Positions 1 to 11,210 are shown, counted from the first letter of the stretch. The stretch: DNA of 64,000 nucleotides from Monodelphis domestica (GCF_027887165.1 NC_077230.1:344873850-344937849), one strand, 5' to 3'. A program made the numbers and translations. Notes: generated by a model not told the origin, from the letters alone.

Positions 1-150
1 GAAGAAAGGAAGGAAGGAAGGAAGGAAGGAAGGAAGGAAGGAAGGAAGGAAGGAAGGAAGAAAGGAAGGAAGGAAGGAAGGAAGGAAGGAAGGAAGGAAG
101 GAAGGAAGGAAGGAAGGAAGGGAGTGAGAAAGGGAGGGGGAGAGAGAGGA
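1..150. repeat. (GGAA)n microsatellite with GA-rich tail
   Basis: Near-perfect GGAA/GAAG tetranucleotide units run from the first base to about 121 and then pass into GA-rich sequence. The window edge cuts the array, so its full length is unknown. Confidence 0.95.
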
Positions 151-349
151 GGCACTACATGGCTTAGTGGATTAAGAGTCAGATCTAGAGATGGGAGGCC
201 CTTTGCTCAAATCTGACCTTAGACATTTCTTAGCTGTGTTACCCTGGGTAAGTCACTTAACCCCAATTGCTTAGCCCTCATGACTCTTTTGCTTTAGACT
301 CTATTCTGAGTTATTGATTCTAACAGAAATTAAGGGTTTAAAATAATAA
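151..349 (+). mobile_element. MAR1/MON1-type CORE-SINE
   Basis: The element has a tRNA-like head (GGCAC..TGGCTTAGTGG, then GTTCAAAT-like box B text), a CORE segment with TGACC..GGGTAAGTCACTTAACC, and the typical 3' part ending in TAAGGGTTTAAA. This order is that of marsupial CORE-SINEs; the family name is from memory. Confidence 0.85.
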
Positions 350-896
350 AATGGGGAGGTTAGACTAAAAGGTATCTAATGTCTGAATCATTGCTAATGA
401 TATGTTAAATACATGAAACTTTGTTAATTCCTTTCTTCATTCTCACAAGGCCACTATCTCCACTGACTCCCTCCTCCCTTCTGATCCTCTGGAATCCTCA
501 TTAACAACCTATGTCCTCTAAAGGCCTTCTAGGTGTTCCCTACCTGTGTCACCAAAACTTTAAGTAATCTTCAGGGAACAAATCAAAGCTGGTAGGGGGA
601 GCTGGGACATGGGGAAGAAAATTTGGTTATTTCACTCCCAGAGGGTTAATTAGAACTCTTTAACAAGATGTGCACTGTTTCCACCAGAGACCAATTTACC
701 AAGTCTAGGTAAGCAGGAGAAGTAAAGGGTATGGAGGCTACATCCAGTCTGAGGGGGGGAAGGCTAAGTCTCAATAGAGGGACTCCAGCTGGGAACATGC
801 TTAAAGAAAAACAGTCAAAGAAAAGCTTTGACCATATCCCTCTCCCACTGGAAAAGTTTCCCCACTTCCTCTAAGATCAAGTCACAAATAAATCAC
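350..896. other. No gene or clear repeat seen
   Basis: Ordinary AT-moderate sequence without long frames, splice-bounded ORFs or a repeat I can name. The short frame that starts near 828 runs into the minisatellite that follows. Confidence 0.5.
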
Positions 897-1312
897 ACAA
901 TGTCAGAACTGGAAGAGAACTTAAAACACAGATTGTCCATCTGGAAAAAGCTCTTAGAATACATAAAGATGGGTGAGACCTTGGGACATAGAATATCAGA
1001 CCTGGAAGAGTCCTTAGAACAGAAAATATAAGAGCTGTGTGGGTACCTTAAAATCCAGAATGTCAGGACTTGGAGGGACCTTAGAACATAAAATGTCAGT
1101 CAGAAGGGACCTTAGAGTATTGAATGTCAGAACTGGGAGGGGTCTTAGAGAGAAGAATATCAGAGTTGGAAGGCACCTTAGAACCCAGAATGTCAGAGAA
1201 GGATGAGTTCTTAGAACAGAATGTGAGAGATGGGTGAAATCTTAGAACACAGAATGTAAGAATAAAATATAGATCATTAGAACTGAGGAAGACAAAAGGC
1301 AAATCTACCTTT
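897..1312. repeat. 33-bp minisatellite derived from a MIR tail
   Basis: About 12 diverged units of roughly 31-34 bp follow each other, each with the pattern AATGTCAGA..TGGAAGGGACCTTAGAACA. Read in reverse complement, the unit is the 3' tail of MIR/THER1-type SINEs (CTAAGGTCCCTTCCAGCTCTGACATT). Because 33 is a multiple of three, short frames with an 11-residue period appear on both strands; they are not genes. Confidence 0.85.
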
Positions 1313-1349
1313 TAGAGAACTTAGAACATAGCTATTATCAAATGCTACA

Positions 1350-2320
1350 GTTAGACAACTCTCATATCCACATAGCCAGTTCTAATCTCTCTCCTGAGCC
1401 TTGGCAACTGCTTATCAGACATTTTCAACTTGGCATTCCGAAAACATCTCCAACTGAACATGTCTGAGATGAAACTCATTATCCTCTTTCCCTTCCATTT
1501 CCAACTTTGGAATTTTCCTGTTTCTGTGGAGGACATTGTCATATTTTCAGTCACCCAGGCAGGAAATGCCGAGTTATCTTCAGTTCTTCATTCTTATTAA
1601 TCAGATATGCATTTGGTTGCCAAATATTGTCAACTTATATTTCCATGTTTTCACTTCCATTCCATTTTTCCATTCATATAGTCTACCACATTATTAGTTT
1701 AGACTTTCATAATTTTTTTGTTTGGACTACTGACATAGCCTCCATAGGTCTCTCTGTCCCAAGTCCCCCATCCATGCAGCTTCCATAGTAATATTCTTAA
1801 AGTGCTGATTCCATCACGTAGTTCCTGCCTAACCAGCTGTAGTGACTCTCTTCTGTTATTTGGATTAAATACAAAATTCTTATGTTTGTCATTTAAAGTC
1901 CTTCATAACTTGGCTCTAACCAACATTTCTAACATTATTTTATTATTAATATTATGTTCTTTCCTTCGTTTGTATAAACTTCTATTCCTGCACCCCAATT
2001 ATGCCTACCCTAGAGTAGTCCTCTTCTTTGATTATACATATTTCTTTCTTTTTTAGTGGTGGAGGGGGCAGAGTTTTCTAATATTATTACATGGTACTTC
2101 CCTTTATGTATACTTTGGCCCATCCATACAGGTTTTCCTCACTGCTACTTAATTATCTCCAATCACAGTGTCTTTGCACAGCCTATCTCCTATTTCTGGA
2201 TTATACACAATTCTGACTTCTGCCTCTTGTAATCTCTAGCTTCCTTTAAAACTGAGGTCAAGTACCCTCCTACTACATGAGACTTTACTTGACCTCCCAG
2301 TTATTGATTCCTTTCTCCCT
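1350..2320 (+). mobile_element. L2 LINE remnant (3' portion)
   Basis: Old, diverged L2 text in order: an 'AACATGTCTGAGATGAAACTCATTAT'-like block near 1457, a CCCAGGCAGGAAATGC block near 1554, 'AGTCCTTCATAACTTGG' near 1900 and a 3' block near 2250-2310. No intact frame survives. Boundaries are approximate. Confidence 0.65.
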
Positions 2321-2564
2321 GTAAAAAAAATTACCTATACTTACTTATTTTTGCATATATTTGCATGTGTATAATATAATTAGAAATTGAATCCTCTGAT
2401 TCCAAGTACATGTTCTTTCTGATATTTAGGTTTGATGTAAGAAAAGTCTTACTAAAAAAAAAAAATTATCCAAGAGTAGAATGGCCACTTTAGGGATAAA
2501 TGTGTGTCCTCCCTCCAGCCCTATTTTCCACTGAAGGCTGGATGACCACTTCTCAGGATACTAG

Positions 2565-3005
2565 AGAGAGGATTTTTGAAGAAGGATAGGTTATATTGAT
2601 AAATGATCAATAGACATTAACAGGTGCTTTCAAAAGAAGAAATCAACACTATTAATAGTTACATAGAAGTGTTCTAAATCACTATTGATGAGGGAAATGC
2701 AAATTTAAAAAAAACTTGGGGGGGGGCAACAAAGTGACTCAATGGATAGAGAGCCAACCCTAGAGATGGGTGGACCTGGGTTCAAATATAGCATTGGACA
2801 CTTCTCTGTGTGACCCTGGGCAAGACATTAAACTCCAATAGTCTAACTTTTAATGTTCATTTGCCTTGGAACCAAAACTTAGTATCAATTCTAAGACAGA
2901 AGGTAAGGGTTTTTGAAAAACTGAGGTACCACCACACACATCTATCAGATTAGCTAAAATTACATAGAAAGAAAATGAAAAGGACCACAACTTAAAATAG
3001 AGGGT
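2565..3005 (+). mobile_element. Old L1 fragment, split by a SINE
   Basis: The left arm (about 2600-2710) and right arm (2920-3000) match the late-ORF2 text seen in the younger L1s here: the AAAGAAGAAATCAA block, AATCACTATTGATGAGGGAAATGC, then ACTGAGGTACCAC and ATCAGATTAGCTAAAAT. The SINE at 2721-2913 lies between them. Confidence 0.75.
2721..2913 (+). mobile_element. MAR1/MON1-type CORE-SINE inside old L1
   Basis: The head reads GGCAACAAAGTGACTCAATGGATAG, followed by CTGGGTTCAAAT, a TGACCCTGGGCAAG core and the 3' part CTAAGACAGAAGGTAAGGGTTTTT. It interrupts an L1 that resumes directly after it. Confidence 0.85.
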
Positions 3006-4585
3006 CTTGACTTTAAAAAAGATACAAAACTGCTGAGTTTGTGATTCAAATGGAGAATTCTGGGCACTGACTGAGAGGGACTTGAGATTTTGGGAAAGCA
3101 GATCTTAGGGTTCAAAGGAATGGGCTAAAATTCTGTAAGAGAAATCTATCCTAGAGCATTCATAAGCTCTCAAGAATGAAGACCTGAAGAGATAAACAAA
3201 AACAATTCTCATGAAGAATAAAGGAAGAAGCTGTCTAGAAAGATTGATGTGACTGCTCAAGGAACTCATTAACTAACTTAATATATAAGAAGCAAGGGTA
3301 GAGAACAGAAGTGGAATACGAAAAAGCTGCATAGTCTTGTTAGAATTGTGTCAGGTGTACTCATACTCAGAACGACAAGGGCTAGTGGCAATTACTGAAG
3401 ACAACAAAAGCAACTTTCCCCCTCTAGATATTTCACACAAGAAAAGAATCAAATTGGGGATAGGAAGACCTACTCATCATGGATGGGATGAAGATTTGGG
3501 GCTATGAAGAGAAAACACAACTCATTTGGCTCAGAGAAAGTGGCTTTCTTCAAAAGGAGAATTTTTAAAAAGGAACCTACTCTGCTATGGGTCCCCCATT
3601 GGTGTCTGAGAACGTGGTACCTCCCAACCTCCCTTGTTAAGAAGGACTCAGGTAAGAAAGAGCTGCATCTGACATCGAGGACCTATGGTCCTATCCCCAA
3701 TCCTAGCCACCTACCCACACACATACACACACATTTGTTCCACCCTTGTCTATCACTGTACCTCTAAGCCTAGATTTGCAAACCTCCTTGCCCTATAACC
3801 TACTGCGAGGTGGGAAGATCACATTGATAAGTGCCTAAGGCATAGAATCATCAAAGAAAACAATAGCTTGAGCCACTATAATTTTCACTGAGTTCTCAAT
3901 CCAGGTCCTCATGTACATGAGCTGGGGGCCATCTCCCCCCGCCCCTTTTAAAGGTGAGATGTACACATGAGCGTGGGTAGAAATCCTAGTATCTGGGGTT
4001 ACCAGAAAAGTTTTCATTCCTGTAGGAGGTGGCCTTGATATGAGTTTTGAAGGAAATTAGAGTTTTTAAGAGGAGGATCTGAAATTATTTTGAGGGACTG
4101 ATTTATGGGAAAGAATATCAATTTATTGATTATGTTACCATTATGACCAATAGATTGACAGATCAGTGGCCCTCTTGATGACCAAAGACCCCAGTGGAAC
4201 TTAAGTCAGATCTCTAAAAAGAGTTTTAGGAGTTTATTATTCAGCTCCTCCCTTGAACATCCCAAGATATCTCTAATTGGCAAATAGCTAATTTAGGAAG
4301 TGGTCCAGAAAATGCTCAGCCCTTCCCTAAACCTACAGGTAATGGTCATCATAGTTGTCATGTAGGCAGGAAGAGAATTCTTGTCTCTCCTTTCTAGTAA
4401 GCAAATTCTGTTAAAAAGGGAAGACATTTCACTGGTATACTTAATGACACAGAAAATGCAAAAAGTGGTAGACTGTATGGAATTCTCTGACCAAGAACCC
4501 AGACATAGGGAAATATGGAAATTCTCATCAACCCTTATATGAAAGTTAATATAGCATATAAAAATAAATTTTCACAAGATGAAGA
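3006..4585. other. No gene recognised; possibly decayed L3 at the left
   Basis: The part 3040-3480 has loose similarity to 5' L3/CR1 text but I cannot align it safely. The rest (3500-4585) shows no repeat I can name. An 87-codon frame at 3504-3767 has no domain, ends in low-complexity His/Pro and has no flanking splice signals. Confidence 0.4.
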
Positions 4586-4589
4586 GAGG

Positions 4590-4945
4590 GTGCATTCTAG
4601 ACATGGAGGGCAGCCCAGTGCAAAGATATTGAAATTGAAAGTGGAGTATCATGAAGGAAAAACAGTAAGCAGGTCCATATGGCTGGATCAGGGGATATGA
4701 AGACAGGATTAAAAGTTTAAGAAGACTATAAAGGAAGGAAAAGGGCCTGATTATGAAGAGTTAAATGTTAAACAAAGAAACTCATATTTTATTCTTCAGA
4801 AAAATAGAAAACTGGAGTTTCTTTAGCAGGGAGCAAAATGATCAGGCCTGTCCTTTAGGAAAAACAACCTAAAAGCTATATGGAGGATGGGTTGGAGGGG
4901 AGTCAGTACCAAAAGCATAGAGATGGAGGAGAGACCCCCACAAAG
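4590..4945 (-). mobile_element. L2 LINE fragment, antisense
   Basis: The plus strand carries the reverse complement of L2: 'GCAGGGAGCAAAATGATCAG', 'CCTGTCCTTTAGGAAAA' and 'CTATATGGAGGATGGGTTGGAGGGGA'-type text, common in antisense L2 copies. Confidence 0.65.
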
Positions 4946-5034
4946 ACATGGAGATGGAAAATGGAATGTCATGCATTTTTCACTTATACTGGATTTTCCC
5001 AACCCCCCAAGTTACTACAGTTTTTCTTTTTAAG

Positions 5035-5216
5035 ATATCTTTTCATCTTCTCTGTGTGTATCTTGTTAGACATCGATTTATATATGTGTTGTCTTCCTTA
5101 TTAAAATGTAAGCTCTTTGAGGGCAGGTACTATTTTTTTCCCTTAATTGTACCTCCAGTGCTTAGCACAGTGCCTGGCACATAGAAAGAACAAAAAATAT
5201 TGGGTTGGCTGAATTA
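5035..5216 (+). mobile_element. L2 LINE 3' end
   Basis: Shows the L2 3' terminus: AATGTAAGCTCTTTGAGGGCAGG, then CAGTGCTTAGCACAGTGCC, TGGCACATAG, and a short GTTGGCTGAATT end. Confidence 0.8.
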
Positions 5217-5500
5217 AAAAAATGCAATGTCATTGTGAAGGACACCAAGTAAGTCACTTTCTTTGGACTATAGAGTGTATCAGGGGAGCTTTGGCTGAAT
5301 CTAGATCAGTAAAGGTTTTAAAGAGGTGATCATTCTTGGTCAACAGGGAATCAAAATACAAGATAAGCAAAGCTAGGAGACTACCTGCCAGTCTTCAGTG
5401 AATTTATATCATTTGTTGTTTTACTATATCTAACGGCAGCTAATCAGCTAGTCTGAGGCCCATGATACTAGAATAGTTTTCTATTTCCTTCTCTAGTTCA
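5217..5500. other. No gene seen
   Basis: No long frame, RNA gene or nameable repeat in this stretch between the L2 end and the MIR fragment. Confidence 0.5.
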
Positions 5501-5502
5501 TT

Positions 5503-5635
5503 TTACAAATGAGGACACTGAGACAAACAGGGATAAGAGACCACAATCATTTTTTTTAGCTGGATTTGAAGGAGGGTCTTCTTGATTCCAAGTCCATAGT
5601 TTTTTTTTTCCTATGGACCACCTAGCTTGAGGATA
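5503..5635 (-). mobile_element. MIR-type SINE fragment, antisense
   Basis: Contains TTTACAAATGAGGACACTGAG and later GGATTTGAAGGAGGGTCTTC..GATTCCAAGTCCA, the reverse complement of the MIR core and body. Confidence 0.7.
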
Positions 5636-5639
5636 CATG

Positions 5640-6216
5640 CCGATGTAGGAGCTGAGCTGATATCAGTGATCCCTAAAAAACCTTTGAGAATGTGAGAGGT
5701 GCTGTAGGACTAAAGAAGGGTCAATGCTGTTCCTATCTTTTAAGTGGACAAAAGTAAGATCAAGAAGATCTAGTCCAATGATCTTGACTTTGATTCTTTC
5801 AAAATTCTAAAATGCATTATTAAATGGTTGGCTTATGAACATTTTAGGAAGGAAGAAAAGCAGTGATCACTAAAAAACCAGCATGACCATCACAGATATC
5901 AGTTCTGAAATATAATTTTCTTTTCTGCCAAAGTAACTAGAGTAGTACATAAAGGGAATGCTATAGACATGCCTATATTTCAGCAAAGTTATGATAATTT
6001 ATAGACAAACCATGGACTAGATGACAGGACAGTTAGGTGGATTTGGTATTGGTTGAAGGACTGAACCCAAAGAATAATCACAAATAGTTAAATGTCATCT
6101 TGGAGGGAGTGCTCTGATGGTCTGTCCTAAGTGCTGTACTGTTCGGTATTTTTATCAATGACTAAAATGAATGCATCCTTATCAATGACATTAACCTGGG
6201 AGGTAAGGGGAATATG
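5640..6216 (+). mobile_element. L3/CR1 LINE, left part of an interrupted copy
   Basis: Decayed L3 reverse transcriptase text in sense orientation: 'AAGAAGGGTCAATGCTGTTCC', 'TTATTAAATGGTTGG', 'TTTCAGCAAAG', 'ACTAGATGACAGGACAG', 'TTAGGTGGATTTGG', 'TATTTTTATCAATGAC'. It stops at 6216 where an LTR begins and resumes at 11866 with the text expected next in L3 (GATGACAGAGTCAG). Stops in all frames. Confidence 0.8.
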
Positions 6217-6249
6217 TGTAGCATGGAAAGTTTGTAAAGCTAATTGACA
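6217..6249 (+). repeat. Start of presumptive 5' LTR
   Basis: These 32-33 bases match the start of the LTR at 7825 at about 28 of 32 positions (TGTAGC[A/T]TGGAAAGTTTG form). Similarity stops after 6249, so this LTR is deleted or replaced by AT-rich sequence. Confidence 0.65.
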
Positions 6250-6598
6250 TACTACAAAATACATTGCAACATACATAGTAACATACATTAAATAGTACAT
6301 ATGACATCACACATCACATAAAAACTGCAAATACATATGTAAATAGTGCACATAATAGGTAGGATTATAAAAATTAATTGTATCATAGTATATATATATG
6401 TATATATGTAACATGTGTAAATATGAAGTGTATATATAGCATACATATATATTATATGCATGCAGTATATGTATATATAAAATTTATGTAAATAAACAAC
6501 ATGTTTAATTTTATCTATTGTTACATGTATTTTGTATAAGTGAGTTTGATAGTTTGTTTTAATTTTTGTATAACTTATGCAATGTTGTGTTTATTATA
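6250..6598. repeat. AT-rich internal region with (TA/TG)n tract
   Basis: No coding frame. A TATATATGTATATA-type simple repeat lies at about 6390-6480, flanked by ACAT-rich sequence. It is internal to the LTR element. Confidence 0.6.
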
Positions 6599-7436
6599 AT
6601 TTTTAAAAATTTGGTTTACATGACAGCAAAGGAAAGTAATAAATGCTGGAGGGGATGTGGCAAAGTTGGGACATTAATGCATTGCTGGTGGAGTTGTGAA
6701 TTGATCCAACCATTCTGGAGGGCAATTTGGAATTATGCCCAAAGGGCGATAAAAGACTGTCTGTCCTTTGATCCAGCCATAGCACTACTGGGTTTGTACT
6801 CCAAAGAGATAATAAGGAAAAAGACATGTACAAGAACATTCATAGCTGCACTCTTTGTGATAGCAAAAAATTGGAAAATGAGGGGATGCCCTTCAACTGG
6901 GGAATGGCTGAACAAATTGTGGAATATGTTGGTGATGGAATACTATTGTACTCAAAGGAACAATAAAGTGGAGGAATTCCATGTGAAATGGAACGACCTC
7001 CAGGAATAGATTCAGAGTCAAAGGAGCAGAACCAGGAGAACAATGTACTCAGAGACTGATACAATGTGGTACAATCAAATGTAATGGGCTTCTCCATTAG
7101 TGGCAATGCAGTGATCCTGAACAACCCATAGGGATCTATGTGAAAGAACACTATCCACATTCAGAGGAAAAACTGTGGGAGTAGAAACTCCAAAGAAAAA
7201 CAACTACCTAATTACATGGGTTGAGGGGCATATGATTGGGGATATAGACTTTAAATCAACATTCTAGTGCAAACATCAACAACATGGAAATAGGTTCTGA
7301 TCAAGGACACATGTAATACCCAGTGGAATTGCATGATGGCTATGGGAAGGGTTGGGGAGGGGAGGGAGGAAAAGAATATGATTCTTTTAACCAAGGAATA
7401 ATGTTCTAAATTGACTAAATAAAAAAATTTTTAAAA
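6599..7436 (+). mobile_element. 5'-truncated L1, 3' end of ORF2 and 3' UTR
   Basis: Starts in late ORF2 (ACATGACAGCAAAGGAAAGT) and runs through the 3' UTR (AACACTATCCACATTCAGAGG, CACATGTAATACCCAGTGG) to an A-rich end near 7436. A 10-bp direct repeat ATTTTTAAAA at 6599-6608 and 7427-7436 may be the TSD, though it is low complexity. Confidence 0.85.
6614..7009 (+). pseudogene. L1 ORF2 C-terminal fragment
   Basis: An open frame encodes the carboxy end of L1 ORF2p, with the Cys-rich [21 protein letters not shown] segment at 6645-6695, then the [10 protein letters not shown] and LLGLYSKEI blocks and the EWLNKLW motif. Only about 130 residues of a protein of about 1,250 remain. Endonuclease and reverse transcriptase are absent because the insertion is 5'-truncated. 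It has no promoter and is inert. Confidence 0.85.
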
Positions 7437-7815
7437 GGAAAAAAATGTAGTTTAAACTTGCTGTTTATGCATTGCAATAGTAGTAGAATTTTCTGTATTA
7501 GTTGATAAGAATAGTATTTTATGATTTTACTGTTTTGCATGTAGTTGTGTTTATCTTTTGATTTTTCTATTATTTGCTTGTTATGCTTTTGCATGTTTTA
7601 TCTGTATTTTGAACTTTGTAATTGTTCATTGTATACTTTCCCCTTTTTCCTCTCCTTGATTAAATCTCTAGAATAGGACAGTATTAGATAGGATAAGATA
7701 GTTGAGTATAGGCTGTTTATTATTTTGAGTAGAAATTTTATTTTAAGTAATATGTAAGTAAGTTAGTGCACAAATGCCAAAATAGTATTTTCAACACAAT
7801 TTCAGCTTTGTGCAA
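7437..7815. other. Noncoding interior of the LTR element
   Basis: T-rich, gene-free DNA between the nested L1 and the downstream LTR. It resembles the T-rich spacer 3' of pol in the ERV at 40-46.8 kb in composition only. Confidence 0.5.
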
Positions 7816-7824
7816 ATGGGGGAC
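7816..7824 (+). promoter_or_regulatory. Candidate polypurine tract
   Basis: AATGGGGGA lies directly 5' of the TGTAGC start of the downstream LTR, where the plus-strand primer site of a retroelement belongs. Confidence 0.6.
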
Positions 7825-8029
7825 TGTAGCAAGGAAAGTTTGCAAAGCTGATTGGCTGTCTTCAAACCAAGATTCTACAGAGTTGGCTGGGTCAGCATTC
7901 TGATACAGTAACTGACAACTGGCTCTCTCTCAAGCTGGGATTCAGACAGAGAGGATTTAAGTCAGTCTCCCTGAAGAAATCATCTTTGAAGCTACCTGAT
8001 TTGGATTATCCTCAAGAAAAGGTTGAGTG
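7825..8029 (+). repeat. 3' LTR, left part
   Basis: Begins TGTAGCAAGG after the purine tract and ends where an L1 is inserted; the LTR continues at 11569. The two parts total about 500 bp. I see no clear TATA box in this part. Confidence 0.7.
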
Positions 8030-8279
8030 ATCCATTGGGATCCTGAATTCTATCTTATCCAACAGGGTAAGAGAGAAAGGAAAATTAAGGAGGGGGAGGG
8101 GTGAGGGTGTATAAAAAGGGAAGGAAGGAGAGGGGGGAGGGGAAGGGAGCATTAAAAGGGAGGGGCTAGAAAGGGAAGCATACCAAGGGAGGGGACTAGG
8201 GGGACTGGCCTAAAGTAAATCACTGGTACAAAAGGATATAGCTAGGGAAGAAAGGTCAGAACTAGGGGAAGATATCAAA

Positions 8280-9012
8280 ATGCCAGGGAATCCACAAGTG
8301 ACAATCATAACTTTGAATGTGAATGGGATGAACTCACCCATAAAACGTAGACAAATAGAAGATTGGATTAGAACCCCAAACCCTACCATATGTTGTCTTC
8401 AAGAAACACATCTGAGGTGGGTTGATACTCACAAGGTTAGAATTAAAGGATGGAGTAAGACCTTTTGGGCATCAACTGATAGAAAGAAGGCAGGAGTTGC
8501 AATCATGATATCTGACAAAGCCAAAGCAAAAATAGACATGATCAAAAGGGATAGGGAAGGTAAATATATTCTGTTAAAAGGGAGTATAGACAATGAGGAA
8601 ATATCACTAATCAACATGTATGCACCAAATGGTATAGCATCCAAATTTCTAATGGAGAAACTAGGAGAATTGAAGGAGAAAATAAACAGTAAAACCATAT
8701 TAGGGGGAGATCTGAACCAACCACTATCAAATTTAGATAAATCAAACCAAAAAATAAATAAGAAAGAGGTAAAAGAGGTGAATGAAATCTTAGAAAAATT
8801 AGAGTTAATAGACATATGGAGAAAAATAAATAGGGATAAAAAGGAATACACCTTCTTCTCAGCACCACATGGCACATTCACAAAAATAGGTCATACACTA
8901 TGTCACAGAAACATGGCATTCAAATGCAGAAAAGCAGAAATAATAAATGTAACCTTTTCAGATGATAAGGCAATAAAAATATTGAACAGTAAGGGCACAT
9001 GGAGAGCCAAAT
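8280..9012 (+). pseudogene. L1 ORF2 endonuclease domain, mutated
   Basis: A 244-codon open frame is the APE-like endonuclease domain of L1 ORF2p, which nicks target DNA to prime reverse transcription. The N-terminal motif VTIITLNVNGMNSPIKRR (residues 7-24), the LQETHLRW motif (about residue 40) and an MYAPNG block are clear. Two core sites are altered: the usual GD-[FL]-N motif is GGDLNQPL, and the C-terminal D-H pair reads IGHTLCH, with Gly for the catalytic Asp. The frame ends at 9012 and ORF2 continues in other frames. ATG at 8280 is the normal ORF2 start by comparison with 49528. Non-functional. Confidence 0.9.
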
Positions 9013-9990
9013 AAAAAATTAATTAGAAATTAAATAATATGATACTCTAAAATCAGTTAGAGAAGAAATCATAGAAAGAATTAATAATTTCATTGAGGAA
9101 AATGACAATGGTGAGACATCCTTTCAAACCTTATGGGATGCAGCTAAAGCAGTACTTAGAGGAAAATTCTTATCCTTGAGTGCATATATTAACAAATTAG
9201 GGAGGGCAGAGATCAATGAATTGGAAATGCAAATCAAAAAACTTGAGAGCTAACAAATTAAAAACCCCCAGAAGAAAACCAAACTAGAGATCCTAAAAAT
9301 TAAGGGAGAAATTAATAAAATCGAAAGTGATAGAACTATTGCACTAATAAATAAGACTAGAAGCTGATACTTTGAAAAAACAGACAAAATAGACAAAGTA
9401 CCGGTCAATCTAATTTTAAAAAGGAAAGAAGAAAGGCAAATTAACAGCATAAAGGATGAAAAGGGGGATCTCACCTCCAATGAAGAAGAAATTAAGGCAA
9501 TCATTAAAAACTACTTTGCCCAACTATATGGCAATAAATATACCAACCTAGGTGATATGGATGAATATTTACAAAAATATAAATTGCCTACACTAACAGA
9601 AGAAGAAATAGATTTCTTAAATAATCCCATATCAGAAAAAGAAATCCAACATACCATCAAAGAACTTCCTAAGAAAAAATCCCTAGGACCTCATGGATTC
9701 ACAAGTGAATTCTATCAAACATTCAAAGAACAGCTAATCTCAATACTATACAAACTATTTGACATAATAAGCAAAGAGGGAGTTCTACCAAATTCCTTTT
9801 ACGACACAAACATGATACTGATTCCAAAGCCAGGCAGGCCAAAAACAGAGAAAGAAAATTATAGCAAATCTCCCTAATGAATATAGATGCAAAAATCTTA
9901 AATAGGATACTAGCAAAAAGACTCCAGCAAGTGATCAGAAGAGTCATTCACCATGATCAAGTAGGATTTATACCAGGGAGGCAGGGCTAG
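9013..9990 (+). pseudogene. L1 ORF2 linker and early RT region, frameshifted
   Basis: ORF2 continues through stops and frame changes. The longest open piece, 9557-9877, reads [15 protein letters not shown] at its start and contains the [16 protein letters not shown] and [19 protein letters not shown] blocks of the fingers region. The palm with the FADD catalytic motif is missing because of the deletion that follows. Confidence 0.85.
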
Positions 9991-10004
9991 TTGAACAAAA
10001 GAAG

Positions 10005-11210
10005 GGGGCCTTGCAGTTCCAGATCTCAGACTATATTATAAAGCAGGAGTCATCAAAACAATTTGGTACTCGCTAAGAGACAGAAAGGAGGATCAGTAGA
10101 ATAGACTCGGGGTAAGTGACCTCAGCAAGACAGTATATGACAAACCCAAAGATCCCAGCTTTTGGGACAAAAGTCCACTATTTCATAAAAACTGCTGGGA
10201 AAATTGGAGGACAGTGTGGGAAAGATTAGGTTTAGATCAACACCTCACACCCTACACCAAGATAAATTCAAAATGGGTGAATGACTTGAACATAAAGAAG
10301 GAAACTATAAGAAAATTAGGTGAACACAGAATAGTATACATGTCAGACCTTTGGGAAGGGAAATATTTTAAAACCAAGCAAGACTTAGAAAGAGTCACAA
10401 AATGCAAAATAAATAATTTGGACTACATCAAATTAAAAAGCTTTTGTACAAACAAAACCAATGTAACTAAAATCAGAAGGAAAGCAACAAATTGGGAAGC
10501 AATCTTCATTAAAAACCTCAGACAAAGGTTTAATTACTCAAATTTACAAAGAGCTAAATCAATTGTACAAAAAATCAAGCCATTCTCCAATTGATAAATG
10601 GGCAAGGGACATGAACAGGCAGTTCTCAGCCAAAGAAATCAAAACTATTAATAAGCACATGAAAAAGTATTCTACATCTCTTATAATCAGAGAGATGCAA
10701 ATCAAAACAACTCTGAGGTATCACCTCACACCTAGCAGATTGGCTAACATAACAGCTATGGAAAGTAATGAATGCTGGAGGGGATGTGGCAAAGTGGGGA
10801 CACTAATTCATTGCTGGTGGAGTTGTGAATTGATCCAACCATTCTGGAGGGCAATTTGGAACTATGCCCAAAGGGCGATAAAAGACTGTCTGCCCTTTGA
10901 TCCAGCCATAGCACTGCTGGGTTTGTACCCCAAAGAGATAATAAGGAAAAAGACTTGTACAAGAATATTCATAGCTGCACTCTTTGTGGTGGCCACAAAT
11001 TGGAAAATGAGGGGATGCCCTTCAATTGGGGAATGGCTGAACAAATTGTGGTATATGTTGGTGATGGAATACTATTGTGCTCAAAGGAATAAAGTGGAGG
11101 AATTCCGTGGAGTCTGGAACAATCTCCAGGAAGTGATGCAGAGCGAAAGGAGCAGAAGCAGGAAAACATTATACACAGAGACTGATATACTGTGGTGCAA
11201 TCAAATGTAA
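10005..11210 (+). pseudogene. L1 ORF2 C-terminal region, frameshifted
   Basis: Two overlapping open stretches, 10214-10594 and 10563-11210, encode the carboxy third of ORF2p, including the MSDLWEGKYFKTKQDL block, the Cys-rich [17 protein letters not shown] segment (about 10776) and the [15 protein letters not shown] block. They lie in different frames, so one indel near 10570-10590 separates them. The part before 10214 also has stops. Confidence 0.85.

Noticed and set aside
151..300. tRNA gene from tRNA-like box text
   Set aside because: The box-like sequences belong to SINE heads; no cloverleaf or proper 3' end can be drawn. The same applies to the other SINE copies.
828..1302. Frames with an 11-residue period on both strands
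   Set aside because: Explained by the 33-bp minisatellite; both strands are equally open in places.
897..1312. Possible CRISPR-like array
   Set aside because: Units are diverged and contiguous with no unique spacers, and the DNA is vertebrate.
3504..3767. 87-codon plus frame
   Set aside because: No domain, no splice or promoter context, and a low-complexity end; chance is the simplest reading.
6202..6216. Purine run before 6217 as a polypurine tract
   Set aside because: The GGGAGGTAAGGGGAA text is part of the L3 flank (its continuation is at 11866), so it is host sequence and not the element's tract.
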